From NCBI GenBank assembly GCA_950097015.1, contig CATNEN010000034.1, positions 5,846,501 to 5,910,500 on the forward strand: a stretch of 64,000 nucleotides of DNA, in the 5' to 3' direction. Both the position numbers and the translations under genes were made by a program. The notes under the pieces are model-generated. The model did no database searches. It was not told the DNA's origin and worked only from the letters and a program-made list of their open reading frames with translations. This DNA comes from Macrostomum hystrix (lineage: Eukaryota; Platyhelminthes; Macrostomidae). Each line of letters begins with the position of its first letter. Position 1 is the stretch's first letter. Shown here piece after piece: positions 12,801-21,812 of the stretch.

Positions 12801-15800
12801 AGTGCGGGAATATAGCGTGGTCTATCCCTAGTGGGGGAATATAGCGTGGTCTATCCCTAGTGGGGGAATATAGCGTGGTCTTTCCCTAGTGGGGAATATA
12901 GCGTGGTCTATCCCTAGTGGGGGAATATAGCGTGGTCTATCCCTAGTGGGGGAATATAGCGTGGTCTTTCCCTAGTGGGGAATATAGCGTGGTCTATCCC
13001 TAGTGGGGGAATATAGCGTGGTCTATCCCTAGTGGGGGAATATAGCGTGGTCTATCCCTAGTGGGGGAATATAGCGTGGTCTATCCCTAGTGGGGGAATA
13101 TAGCGTGGTCTATCCCTAGTGCGGGAATATAGCGTGGTCTATCCCTAGTGCGGGAATATAGCGTGGTCTTTCCCTAGTGGGGAGGGGGAATATGTGGTCT
13201 ATTGTGAGCTATGTCATACAGGTACAAGGCTAGAATTCTAGTATGTGGATGTACTTAAGGTAATTATTCGATTAACTAGTTCACTTGCTTATTAGAAATC
13301 ATTATCACCCATTAAATCACGTCAGTGTTCTCAAGCGACCCGGTCTCAGCGATGACCAGCGCTGCACTGACTTCAACGCCGGGTGTCTCACTGATAGAAT
13401 GTGCTGTGCGCTGCAACTTCTTTGACTTCAGCCTCTGCGCCGCCGTCGCTTTCGTGCCCGACACCAAGCTCTGTCTGTTCTCTGCGGCGAAGAGCGCCGA
13501 TATTAATCGGGCCTACCCGACGGCTATTGTGGTTCGACGATACTTGGATGACATGTACAGTGAGTTGATGCACGAGACTGAGGCTGAGATTCGCCGGTTC
13601 CGGTCTAAAGAACGGGTCCTTTCACATGCATAAATCCCCCTTCACCGAAAGCAAAGTCCCAATTAACTGCTCTATTAATTCGGCCTAATGACACTTTTTA
13701 ATGGGTCTAGCTGCAAAGAGTGAATAAGACGACGAAATTTTGTAATAATATTTGTTCTTTTAATGAGCATTTCTTAATGATAGATTAATTTCTATAGTCT
13801 TTGGGCAATACAGTGTACGAGATTCATGACAGCAATCAATTAAAATCATTAAAATGTAAGCAATAAAAGCATACAAATGATTAAAGTACTGCATATCTCA
13901 CCTGTTACACTTCATACTTCAGGATGCTACACCTCATACCTTCAGGTTGCTTCACCTCATACCTTCAGGTTGCTACACCTTATACCTTCAGGTTGCTACA
14001 CCTCATACCTTCAGGTTGTTACACATCATACCTTCAGGATGTTACACCTCATACCTTCAGGTTTTTACACATCATACCTTCAGGTTGCTACACCTCATAC
14101 CTTCAGGTTGCTACACCTCATACCTTCAGGTTGCTTCACCTCATACCTTCAGGTTGCTTCACCTTATACCTTCAGGTTGCTACACCTCATACCTTCAGGT
14201 TGCTACACCTCATACCTTCAGGTTGCTACACCTCATACCTTCAGGTTGTTACACATCATACCTTCAGGTTGCTTCACCTCATACCTTCAGGTTGCTTCAC
14301 CTCATACCTTCAGGTTGCTACACCTCATACCTTCAGGTTGCTACACCTCATACCTTCAGGTTGTTACACATCATACCTTCAGGTTGTTACACATCATACC
14401 TTCAGGTTGCTACACCTCATACCTTCAGGATGCTACACCTCATACCTTCAGGTTGCTTCACCTCATACCTTCAGGTTGCTACACCTCATACCTTCAGGTT
14501 GTTACACATCATACCTTCAGGTTGCTACACCTCATACCTTCAGGTTGTTACACATCATGCCTTCAGGTTGCTTCACCTCATACCTTCAGGTTGCTTCACC
14601 TCATACCTTCAGGTTGCTTCACCTCATACCTTCAGGTTGCTTCACCTCATACCTTCAGGTTGCTTCACCTCATACCTTCAGGTTGCTTCACCTCATACAT
14701 TCAGGTTGCTTCACCTCACAATGGCCTACACATTCAATCACTCAAAACTGACCCTTGAACCCCTCCTTGACGGGACAAAGTTGTGATCTATAGCAGCTCG
14801 GATGTCGGAAATATCTGGAGTACAGGAAAGAATCACGATCATAGGCTAACTTACACACTGCTCGCACGCAGACACGTACGCTGTGGTCGGCAGTCGAATA
14901 TTCCGGGTCATTCAGCAGCGCTCCAAAGGCAGTTTGAGCTTCGCTCGCACCTGGACAGAGTATGAAAACGGATTCGGTGATGAGTCGGACTTTTGGATCG
15001 GTGAGTTCAGTTCAAACTTCTCAGCAGAACCCGAAAGCTCGAAAACAAAACCCGAAAACAAACGAGTTGGGCGTGAGTCGCAGAGCGGTTAACGCGTCTG
15101 CATTTCGCACCAAGGTCCCTGAGCTCGATTCCGCGGTGAGGTCACATTCATTTGGGGCGCAGCCGCGGAGAGAAGGCTTGGGGGGCTTGTCGTGCAATTT
15201 AAGCCATTGAGGGCAACCTCCAAGGCACAGTGAGAATTTACACTGTCTGACGTGTAATGAGAAATTACACGTTAACTTCTGAGAAATTAAATGAGAAAGT
15301 CAGGTTAGATGTACACACCCTGTGAGTGTGTGCCTGCGTACGTTATCTGTGTGTGCGTGTGCTCAGGAGTCAGTGAAATCGGCAGAATTGCCTCCTCGCA
15401 ATGATGTGCCATTGCCCTCAGCCCTCCTGAAATTATTATTTTAATTTTAAACTGCACACACTATATGCCCACCGCCCAGGACTTCGCACTATCAACCAGC
15501 TGACAGGAAGCACTCCCAGACTCATCCGAGTGGAAGCCGTCACCTGGTCGAATGTCCTGTACGCTTTCGAGTACGCCAACTTCACTGTGGGCAACGCCAG
15601 CACCAAATACATAATGAATTTCGCATCATATCTCTCTGGCAGCTCAAACACAACCGATAACCCTCTCTACTACCACAATGGCATGAAGTTCTCCACAATG
15701 GATCAGGACAATGATATGCACCCCTCTGGCTCGTGCTCAATTAGCCTAAATGGCAACGGCGGCTGGTGGTTCAACTACTGCTCCTCCCTCAACCCAAACG

Positions 15801-15910
15801 GTATTTACTATCCAAGCGCCGTTGTGAACGGGGACAGGGCTATGTACCTGTTCGGAGCCGGTAGCACCTCTGCCGCCCTGCAGAGCATTAGGATTCTGCT
15901 GCTACAATAG
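9864..15910 (+). CDS. Secreted PAN/apple plus fibrinogen-domain protein
   Basis: Four exons join in phase: 9864-9942, 13326-13559, 14872-15000 and 15480-15910, giving 290 residues. Residues about 8-26 form a signal peptide. Residues 27-104 look like a PAN/apple domain, with cysteines at 52, 56, 64 and 76. Residues 113-260 are a fibrinogen C-terminal-related domain: WTEYENGFGD (132-141), a DQDND calcium-site motif (222-226), GGWWFNYC (241-248) and NGIYY. C233 and C248 fit the conserved disulfide of this domain. The usual N-terminal subdomain, with its first cysteine pair and the GGGWT approach, is absent, and I found no exon for it in intron 2. Such proteins often act as extracellular lectins or recognition factors; that role here is inference. 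Introns 1 and 2 are mostly minisatellite, and intron 3 is mostly a SINE. Confidence 0.88.
10148..10233. mobile_element. Short dispersed element, copy A
   Basis: This 86-bp stretch (ATATGGTGG, TTCACGAAAATC, ATTCGGTTTGGG, CGTGAATTAGGCA, GAAATACCC) matches 18339-18440 closely. It passes without a break into the 29-bp minisatellite, whose unit resembles the continuation of copy B. It is probably a MITE or SINE-like fragment. Confidence 0.7.
10230..13195. repeat. 29-bp minisatellite, about 103 copies, in fibrinogen-gene intron 1
   Basis: The unit is GCGTGGTCTATCCCTAGTGG followed by GGGAATATA, with 28-bp variants lacking one G. Sub-variants cluster: GTGAGGG copies at about 11645-12360 and GTGCGGG copies at about 12510-12810 and 13110-13160. 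This indicates local spread by unequal exchange or replication slippage. It fills most of the 3.4-kb intron. Confidence 0.97.
13918..14718. repeat. 23-bp minisatellite, about 35 copies, in fibrinogen-gene intron 2
   Basis: The unit combines CTTCAGGTTGCTACACCTCA with TAC. Because three units make 69 bases and contain no stop codon, all three forward frames stay open for over 270 codons. There is no start context, no codon bias and no family resemblance, so these are not genes. Confidence 0.96.
15072..15440 (+). mobile_element. tRNA-derived SINE, copy A, in fibrinogen-gene intron 3
   Basis: The head GCAGAGCGGTTAACGCGTCT and GAGCTCGATTCC resemble RNA polymerase III boxes A and B of a tRNA. The body (GGGCAACCTCCAAGGCACAG, ACACTGTCTGAC, GCTCAGGAGTCAG) matches the inverted copy at 36478-36840 over its whole length, ending GCCCTCC. 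It occupies about three quarters of the 479-bp intron. Confidence 0.88.
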
Positions 15911-16241
15911 GATGCGTGGTTCGAGATTTTCTGTAGAACAATGTCGTAAAACTTTGCTATTAGAAAAACGTACTTACTCGCTTCACCATTTTTGTTGTCT
16001 TTTTTCTGAACATTTTTTATCAACTGGTGTCTTCTAGTCTTAATTTTTCTTGAATTCTCAGAACTAGCTGACTATTCATTGTTTTCTTTTGGCTTAAAAA
16101 ACTTATATTTTAGTAGCATGTATTCTAAGCTATAGTATATGAAACATTTTGGAAAATGACAATGTGTACTCTTGTACGCTCGTACTCGTACTCGTAAATG
16201 AAAACTTCTGAGCTACTCATAGTAATACGTTTTCATCAAAT

Positions 16242-16247
16242 AATAAA
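16242..16247 (+). terminator. Possible poly(A) signal of the PAN/fibrinogen gene
   Basis: This AATAAA lies 332 bases after the stop codon, in AT-rich DNA. No closer canonical signal was noticed. Confidence 0.35.
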
Positions 16248-16509
16248 AAGTCGTTTAAATACCTACATTTTTTTTCTTTATCTCTTAAAATATTTCATTA
16301 ATTACCATATAATACGGAACACGGGCTAAAATGTACCACTCTATTCGATGAAACAACTTCCAGAATCACAAAAAAATTGGCATCGATATTTAATGATTCT
16401 CGTCGGGTGTTTGGTGGCGAAAAACAATACAGGCTATAATTTTTCTGCTCACTAAACTTCATCATGTAGCTACGAGCATATGTCGGCTATTTTGTTGATT
16501 TTTTTATTA

Positions 16510-18197
16510 ATTAATTATGTTGTTAATTATTACATGATTTTTCCTATATGGAGCTCAGCAACGACCGCTTCTCCAAGCTCTCGTCGATCAAAAAGCCTGA
16601 CGGCTCGATCACGGAGCGCCCGGAGGAAACGCTCAAGCCCCAAGAACCTTTGGTGGATTTACATGGCGATCATCAGACCGTCCGTTGCGTACGCTGGCCT
16701 CATCTGGGCCGGTGGCATGGGCATCCAGAAAAACCTGGAGGCGCTCTATAGGGTACAGGGCAGAGCCTGTCGTATGACACTGGGCGCCCCACCTTCCACT
16801 CCCTTCGAAGGCATGAATGCCTTCCTCAACGCTACACCCATTGACATTTTTATCAAGGGGGAAGCGGCAAAGTCCACCCGGCGTCTTCTAGATGCGGGGG
16901 TCTCCTTCCAGAATGTGTGAGCCTTCCCGAAGCGCTCCCTTCTGCCTCACTCTGACCTATGCCTGAAAACTCTGAGCGAGTGTGGAGGGCTCACCATCCT
17001 CTCGGATGGGGCCCCGGTCACTTTACTCCGGAGCCACAGGTACAAGGTCAGCATCCTCCCTCGCAATGAGGTCAAGGACTACTGGGCTGACCCGACAGTC
17101 CACTGTTACACTGACGGCTCTCTGATGAACGGCAAATCGGGATTCGGAGTGTGCGTCGCCTCGGATGGTGAGGTCCTCTGGACCCACTCCCAGCACTGTG
17201 GCAAGAGCTCAAGCGTTTTCCAAAACGAAATGCTCGCCATCAGTCTCTGTGCGGCTGAACTGCGCCAGAGGCAGCTGACTGGACGGAGGATCTTTTTTCA
17301 CTCCGACAGTCAAGCAGCTCTCAAGGACCTCAGCCGCTGCACCTCTCGATCCAGAACCACCTTGGACTGCAACACCCAGTTAAACGGGTTGGCGCAGTCT
17401 AACAAGGTGGAGCTGTTGTGGATCCCTGGGCATGCCGGGTTCACAGGGAATGAGATGGCGGACCAGCTTGCTAAGGCTGGCGCAGCCAGCTCCCTGATGG
17501 GCCCGGGCCCGGAGGCCCGATCCCCGCCTCTGTGGTCAACTCTAACATCAACCGCTGGATGGAGACCCAACACCGGAGGAGGTGGTCTAGCACCCTGAAC
17601 TGTCGCCAGTCCAGGGCAGTGCCAACCCCCTCTAGTAATCCTGCGTAAAGCCTTGCTTAGGGTAAATCGCAGAGAACTGAGAGCAGTCACCATGGCCCTC
17701 TCGGGACATGGCTGCTTCACCAGACACCGCTACCTCCAAGGCCACGTGCCTGAGGAAATGTGTCCTTTTTGCTGCTCCGGACGTGAAAACGCCGAGCATT
17801 TCATCTGCCACTGCCCGGCCTTCACCCGGGCTAGGCAAAAACATCTCGGGCCGGCACCGACCCTTGTCGAAGCCTGCTCGCCCGATAACATTCCACAACT
17901 CGCCCACTTCCTCCGGGATACCGGCCGAGCTGATTTCTTCCCAGCCTATGGCGAGGAAGATCGCGCGGCGGAATCGACCGACGGACCACCCTGAGCGGCA
18001 CCGCCTCGCTGGAGGCCGTCTGGCTGCCAGGGGTTAGCGATATGGGCGGCACCGGCCGCCTCCTCGCTGCGTCCGTCATGGAGGCTCCCTGCCGCTAAGT
18101 CAAGTAAGTCAAGTTACCTATATGGATTCGCTATACGAGCTAGAGGTTTTACATAATGTTAATTATGTTGTTAATTATTACATGATTTTACCTATAT
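16510..18197 (+). mobile_element. Degenerate LINE with RNase H, truncated and internally deleted
   Basis: The element body is about 16551-18115. It starts with a piece of the endonuclease-RT linker (SNDRFSKLSSIKKPDGSITE, 16554 on). It then jumps in another frame to the end of reverse transcriptase (YMAIIRPSVAYAGLIW, near 16655), so the RT core is deleted. An RNase H domain follows (17100-17490) with CYTDGS, QNEMLA, HSDSQAAL, WIPGHAGFTGNEMADQLAKA. A zinc-knuckle-like CPFCCSGRENAEHFICHC lies near 17760. Stops at 16918 and 17596 and frameshifts make it inactive. The domain order fits I, R1, LOA or Jockey-like LINEs with RNase H. The 3' end shows AAGTCAAGTAAGTCAAGT instead of poly(A). About 40 bp ending ACATGATTTTTCCTATATGG on the left recurs on the right (18157-18197). 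Confidence 0.88.
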
Positions 18198-18338
18198 GGA
18201 TTCGCTATACAAGCTAGGGGTTTTTACATAATGTTATTCTCCGCGTCAAAAGTGTCTTCGACAAGAACATTCGCTGAATATCCCGATGATGCTGATGTCG
18301 AATGGCTTTGAAAATTAGTTGATCGTAAAGGGCGGAAT

Positions 18339-18445
18339 AATTTTATCCATATGGTGGACTTTCACGAAAATCATTTATTCGGTTTGGGGAGCCATCGTGA
18401 ATTAGGCAGTGGGTATTTCAAATACCCCGTAGTCTTCCTGTAGAG
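18339..18445. mobile_element. Short dispersed element, copy B
   Basis: It matches 10148-10233: ATATGGTGGACT, TTCACGAAAATC, TATTCGGTTTGGGGAG, CGTGAATTAGGCAG. It continues with a small palindrome GGTATTTCAAATACC and then GTAGTCTTCCTGTAGAGGAG, which resembles the 29-bp minisatellite unit seen after copy A. Confidence 0.7.
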
Positions 18446-19012
18446 GAGAAAAAAAAGCGTGTTATTTCTGCTGCAAAGGCTTATAATTCAAAACATTTAA
18501 CATAAAGAGCGTACACCAAAATACATGCTAAATAAAAGCATGAGCTGGATACGCTTATGTTAAAAAATGTTAATACTCTATACAAAAACGTAAAGACGTG
18601 GTAATATTCTAGACCAATGGAGAGCCTGCTTGAACTGCGAGAGACAGTGGAAAATGAGACAAAGAGACAGAGAGAGTAAGAGAGAGTGAGAGAGAGAGAG
18701 TATACTCGTGGTTCATTATTACGATTCTGTCGAGTGTACAATCTCATAACTATACTCTGAGGAGGGCTCAGTAGGGGGGGGGCAGATTGGCTGGATGGCC
18801 GCACTGAGCTGGCTGGAACAAGAAATCTATGTGGTCGAGCAGAGAGATGAGACAGCTTGCCTGCTTTTGCAGCTCTCGAATAAATACAAGCAAGGCCTGG
18901 ACGAGCTCACACCCGTGGAAGCAGAAACCCAGGCCCTATAAATTGTCCAATTCGAGTTCTGTCAGGCTTCGAAGTAATTTTTTTCGTCCGGCGCAAAATC
19001 AAGAAATCAAAT

Positions 19013-19781
19013 ATGGCCAATCCGAAGGAAGTGCTGTCCGGCATCAGCCAATACGATCGGGACCAGCTGAACCACGTGGAGGTGGCCGAGAAGTGCGTCC
19101 TACCCGACCGGGACCAAGTCGAGTCCGAACGCAAGGAGGTCCAACTCCGTCAGGAGATTGAGCAGGGCCGGCCGTTGAATCACGTGACTACTGTAGTAGA
19201 AAAGGTGGCCCTGCCGGCCGCTGGCGACATTGCGCAGGAGAAACAGGTTCGGGACAACTAGGTCGCTTTACAAACCAGAAACGTTTACAAGAGTCTCTAG
19301 ATTCGAGCACTCTCTAGCAATGCAGGCACTCTAGCAATTCAGGCACTCTAGCAATTCAGGCACACTAGCAATTCAGGCACTCTAGCAATTCAGGCACTCT
19401 AGCAATTCAAGCACTCTAGCAATTCAGGCACTCTAGCAATTCAGGCACTCTAGCAATGCAGGCACTCTAGCAATTCAAGCACTCTAGCAATTCAGGCACT
19501 CTAGCAATTCAGGCACACTAGCAATTCAGGCACCCTCACCAAATCGCGAAATCTTCTAGGAGCAGCAGTTGCGACAGGAGATCGAGAGCGGGCACGAGTT
19601 GAACCCGGTGAAGGTGCAGGTGCGCAACAGCCTCCCCAATGCCGAGGCCATCGCTCAGGAGCGTCAGGAGCTTCAGTTGCGCCAGGAGATCGAAGCCGGC
19701 AAGCCGTTGCGTCATGTTGAAGTGTGCGTCCGTAACAGCCTTCCGGATGCTGAAGCCATCGCGGCCGAGAAGAAGGCTTAA
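19013..19781 (+). CDS. Multi-repeat beta-thymosin (actin-binding)
   Basis: Two exons, 19013-19246 and 19560-19781, join in phase 0 to give 151 residues. Four beta-thymosin/WH2-type repeats are spaced about 36 residues apart. Each starts with L-N/R-H/P-V (residues 19, 55, 92 and 128), followed by a leucine-proline pair (VLP, ALP, SLP, SLP) and an AxxxAxE(K/R) tail; LRQEIE linkers sit between them. Invertebrate proteins of this type (for example ciboulot and tetrathymosin) bind actin monomers in the cytoplasm and tune filament assembly. The donor GTTCGG is weak, but it is the only one that keeps the repeat register (EKQ joined to EQQLRQEIE). The 313-bp intron is mostly a 17-bp minisatellite. 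Confidence 0.88.
19305..19535. repeat. 17-bp minisatellite in the thymosin intron
   Basis: About thirteen to fourteen copies of AGGCACTCTAGCAATTC, with small variants (CACACTAG, CAATGCAG). Each unit contains CTCTAG and usually TTCAG, which resemble the real acceptor (TCTTCTAG) at its downstream edge. Confidence 0.94.
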
Positions 19782-19864
19782 CACCGATGCACTTCGCTAA
19801 TTGTTTTTAACGAATAGACTCACAGAAATCATTCAGTGCATATTTAACCTTAACTTCTCGTGTT

Positions 19865-19870
19865 AATAAA
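19865..19870 (+). terminator. Poly(A) signal of the thymosin gene
   Basis: This AATAAA lies 83 bases after the stop codon, a normal distance for a short 3' untranslated region. Confidence 0.55.
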
Positions 19871-21812
19871 CAAATTTTTAACTAACCAAATGCTGCAAGT
19901 GTTTTTAAAATACTGAAAAATCCGAAGTGCAGTTAAATATACCTTAAACTGTAGATAACCAAATCCCACTATAACTAATCCAAAATGTTCACATTCATGT
20001 CTGGCATTCGGTTAACATGTTATTCAGTATATTTTATCACTTCTCTAAGCTAATGCCTCCTACAGTTTTACTGGCACTTGTTTTAAAATATCCATGCCTA
20101 CTTTCGCACAGCAGCATCGATTTGGACATTATACAGACCTAACAAAACTAGATCGATATGCATACACTTTACAAGCCTACCAATAAACGCAAACGTACAC
20201 GACTTTACATATAAGTATTCCAATTTCGATTTTATCACTTTTTAGCAATTAGTTTGTTAATTTTTGCACAGAGAAGAAACACACATAGAAGGTATTTACA
20301 TCAAGCTGTGACTCAGACCTATATAGTCAGTCAGACCGCATTGTTACGAGCTATAAGCTGTTGCCTGTTGCAAATTGTCAGTGAAGTCTATAAATAGGCA
20401 TGAAAATACTGAAGCATAGAAACATAAGGAACGGAACAACATACCAGCGTACGTCTAGGCAAGGATATGCAAGCACTGTGAACCAAAATGCATATAATTT
20501 AACTTTGTTATGCCACACCCTTTCTAATATAGCCTCTCAAACCTATAACGTGTCCGGACGATGAGTCAGGACAGATATACGCCCTCAGGACAGATATACG
20601 CCCTCAGGACAGATATACGCCCTCAGGACAGATATACGCCCTAGTAGATTTGAAAAAGCAGATAATACGTCATTTCGGCGTATAATTTTACGATTTCAAT
20701 ACTAAATAATCAAAATTGTAGCAGTGATTTGCAATCCGGTAGAACGGGTATATTTATATATTCATTACACCATACAGGGTAGGACATTTATATTTAAACC
20801 CTTGGGGAGACAAGAGCCACAAAATTTAATAAAATTTAATAATTTTGGTTGATGAAGACTTCAGCTTGAAGATTAACTGATTCGCTTGCACCATACGGAT
20901 TAGTGATTTCGGCCTTAAATATAAAATACGCAGAGTGAATTGTGAGTTTTAACATACGAGTATCAGTGCTTGTTTTAGAAATATAACGGAGTAGTGAAAT
21001 ATAATAAGCACAATGAGCTGAATAAAGTCACACTGAACAGTGCACTGCTTAACAGTGCACACTGATCCTTAATTAAACATTAAAGTAGAATTAGCCGATT
21101 GGCTACTGAATAGATTAAAAGAGAAAAAGAACAGAAATAATAAAATAATTTTTTGCTTTCAGGAAAGACCGCGGCCGAATCACAAAAATTCTAGACACAC
21201 AAGGCGACAAGCCGAAGCCTACTATATATACTACTCTATTCTCAAGCAGTAGTAGCTAGTGCCAATCAAAAACAAAGAACCGCATTTTTCAAAAACTTTA
21301 ACTGTACAACAACATGACCAAAAGTAGTGGGGTTTTATTGGCTTAATCAATTAACTATATATAAAACCCTTGAAAATCTGGAATTATAATTATTAGCATC
21401 CCTAATAAATACAGATAACACAGTAAGAGACATAATATATAACTTAAAGCTTAATAAAAACGCTTTTGGGTCAGATGTGTTGAGTAATTAAAATATATTG
21501 ACAGAACTAGGAACGTGGCGACTATAAGAATAAGGGTGAACTAATAACTTATTGTGGGGATTTCAAATACACAAGGACGGCTTGCGAATGAGAATCTAGG
21601 GAAAACTGTCTATGGTTCCAACTCAAACTCAAGTTGTTCTAAAATAGGTTGATAAAGTAACCAGACCAGAGAATAAATAAATGGATAAGTAACCCAAATA
21701 GGTTTCTTACGAGAATCTGCACTCGTAGATGCAGCACAAACACGAAAGCATTGCTATACACGCGCACAGAACAATAAACAGTACAGATTAGCAATCACGA
21801 TTGAAGCAAAAC
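19871..21812. other. Convergent intergenic region and Rab18 3' flank
   Basis: AT-rich DNA between the thymosin (+) and Rab18 (-) genes. It holds a four-copy repeat of GGACAGATATACGCCCTCA at 20560-20641. A TTTATT at 21335 could be the Rab18 poly(A) signal read on the minus strand. No exon was recognised. Confidence 0.5.
20560..20641. repeat. 19-bp tandem repeat, four copies
   Basis: Four head-to-tail identical copies of AGGACAGATATACGCCCTC in the intergenic region. Confidence 0.93.

Noticed and set aside
13877-14786. Three overlapping plus-strand frames of 275-293 codons
   Set aside because: They are the three readings of a stop-free 23-bp repeat; sequence is purely periodic, with no gene context, and lies in an intron.
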